The notes under the pieces: model-generated
Told to the model about the DNA's origin: nothing
The model's input: the letters and a program-made list of their open reading frames with translations, nothing else
Database searches by the model: none
From: a bacterium UBA1459
Lineage (GTDB): Bacteria > Pseudomonadota > Alphaproteobacteria > CAJXXZ01 > UBA1459
Direction: 5' to 3'
NCBI GenBank assembly: GCA_002325765.1
Contig: DCST01000059.1
Location: forward strand, 1-7,035
DNA length: 7,035 nt
Made by a program: the position numbers and the translations under genes
In this document: positions 6,140-7,035 of the stretch, in pieces
Layout: each line of letters opens with the position of its first letter
How positions within the stretch are numbered: position 1 is the stretch's first letter

Positions 6140-7035
6140 ATGTTAAATATGTTATTTGTGTATTCAATGTCCTATTTGACTAACACATCTCTAAAAAAAG
6201 AAGATATATATCAAAAAGAAAAATTTATAGAGAATACAAATAGATCATCTATAGTTATTAAATGGTTATCATATGTTATTTATACTTTATGTTTAATAGT
6301 TATCTCATTAATAGCTTTCTTATTATATGGTGTAAGTAATTCATTATATATAAAAGACTTATCCTACATCTATCTTTCTTTAAAAATACTATTTTTCTTA
6401 GTGCCAATAATAATAATACTTATATCAGTTTTTAGATATTGTAAAGTAATTGTTGAAGAACTTAAACCTATATTTATTAAAAGAGTATTATTAGAATATT
6501 TAGTTAGTACACCATATAATGAAGAAATACATAAATCATTTGAACAAAATGTAAGTAATATATGCCAATCTATCTGCTCAATTAGTCAAAAAAAAGATGA
6601 GAATTCTATGAATATACTATTAATAGGTTTTGGTATTTTATTAATAATAATGGGAGTAATGCTAATTGTATTTATTTTAGCATGTAAAATGGTGCCTGCT
6701 ATTGCATTAGTATTTCAAAAAGAACTCTCTGATAAACATAATATTCAGGTGCATATAACTCACTCTATTAATCATAGTTTTGATACTAGTTTTATTCAAA
6801 AAATAGCTCACAAAATATTTATTCAAGTAAATAAACAATTATATACCTTAGAACAACTCACATTATATAATAAAAATTCTCCGCTAATAATAATACCTGA
6901 TATTATTCATCATAGTATATTTGCTCCAGAAGGATCTTTTCATGTGTCTATAAAAGAAATTTTTATAACTCTTTGGCAGTTAAAGAAAAACACTATATTA
7001 TTTATAGGTATATTATTTTTGTCTTTATTATTATA
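6140..7035 (+). CDS. multi-pass membrane protein of unknown family, 3' end beyond the window
   Basis: An open frame from ATG 6140 runs without a stop to the window edge (298 codons plus two bases). I do not recognise the family. Hydrophobic spans lie at about residues 39-63, 76-99 and 157-182, and a fourth begins near 284 at the edge. The 38-residue N terminus is polar and Lys/Glu-rich. Between spans 2 and 3 is a charged segment of about 55 residues with Cys142 and Cys146; between spans 3 and 4 is a loop of about 100 residues rich in His and Ile, with short hydrophobic patches. In-frame ATGs at residues 4 and 10 are alternative starts. The first ATG is only 9 bp after the MFS stop, so the two are probably cotranscribed. 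In DNA this AT-rich, nearly 300 open codons are not chance. No catalytic motif is visible; a role alongside the transporter is conjecture from position. Confidence 0.85.
   Translation, partial: MLNMLFVYSMSYLTNTSLKKEDIYQKEKFIENTNRSSIVIKWLSYVIYTLCLIVISLIAFLLYGVSNSLYIKDLSYIYLSLKILFFLVPIIIILISVFRYCKVIVEELKPIFIKRVLLEYLVSTPYNEEIHKSFEQNVSNICQSICSISQKKDENSMNILLIGFGILLIIMGVMLIVFILACKMVPAIALVFQKELSDKHNIQVHITHSINHSFDTSFIQKIAHKIFIQVNKQLYTLEQLTLYNKNSPLIIIPDIIHHSIFAPEGSFHVSIKEIFITLWQLKKNTILFIGILFLSLLL

Noticed and set aside
1..7035. Alternative genetic code with TGA read as Trp
   Set aside because: Trp is encoded by TGG in the GNAT and unknown membrane genes, no gene contains an internal TGA, and gene ends agree with the standard code.
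1..7035. CRISPR array, insertion sequence or phage/toxin genes
   Set aside because: No regularly spaced direct repeats, transposase motifs, terminal inverted repeats or recognisable defence genes were seen on either strand.

Overview
This is a very AT-rich window (GC roughly a quarter or less, judged by eye) from a compact bacterial genome. It holds one tRNA and six protein genes, one of which runs off the right edge. All genes use the standard bacterial code: every visible stop is TAA, Trp is TGG, and there is no internal TGA. The proton pyrophosphatase has the K+-independent signature common in alphaproteobacteria. With the extreme AT bias, tight packing and membrane-transport content, this suggests a host-associated, reduced-genome alphaproteobacterium (Rickettsiales- or Holosporales-like). 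That assignment is an inference; no gene here fixes the taxonomy.

Layout from left to right. Positions 30-302 (+) encode a small hypothetical protein containing a 29-bp perfect palindrome. Positions 360-431 (+) are tRNA-Gln(UUG). Positions 490-1200 (+) encode a GNAT-family acetyltransferase with an unassigned N-terminal part. It converges on a minus-strand pair: an ABC exporter half-transporter (4841-3237) followed 27 bp later by the membrane proton-translocating pyrophosphatase hppA (3209-1197). The GNAT and hppA stop codons share one TTAA. An 86-bp divergent intergenic region (4842-4927) holds a TTGACA box inside a small perfect inverted repeat and separates the ABC gene from a plus-strand pair. 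That pair is a major facilitator transporter (4928-6130) and, 9 bp further on, a multi-pass membrane protein of unknown family (6140 to beyond the edge).

How the genes relate: four of the six protein genes are integral membrane proteins. HppA builds proton-motive force from pyrophosphate, which could help drive secondary transport such as the MFS protein. The ABC protein uses ATP and has unusual catalytic-loop residues. No substrate can be assigned to either transporter or to the unknown membrane protein. None of the six starts has a recognisable Shine-Dalgarno sequence, and several have a TATAAT-like hexamer only 7-15 nt upstream, which raises the possibility of very short or absent 5' leaders. 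I saw no CRISPR array, insertion sequence, rRNA, toxin-antitoxin pair or phage gene. No gene-free stretch exceeds 300 bases.
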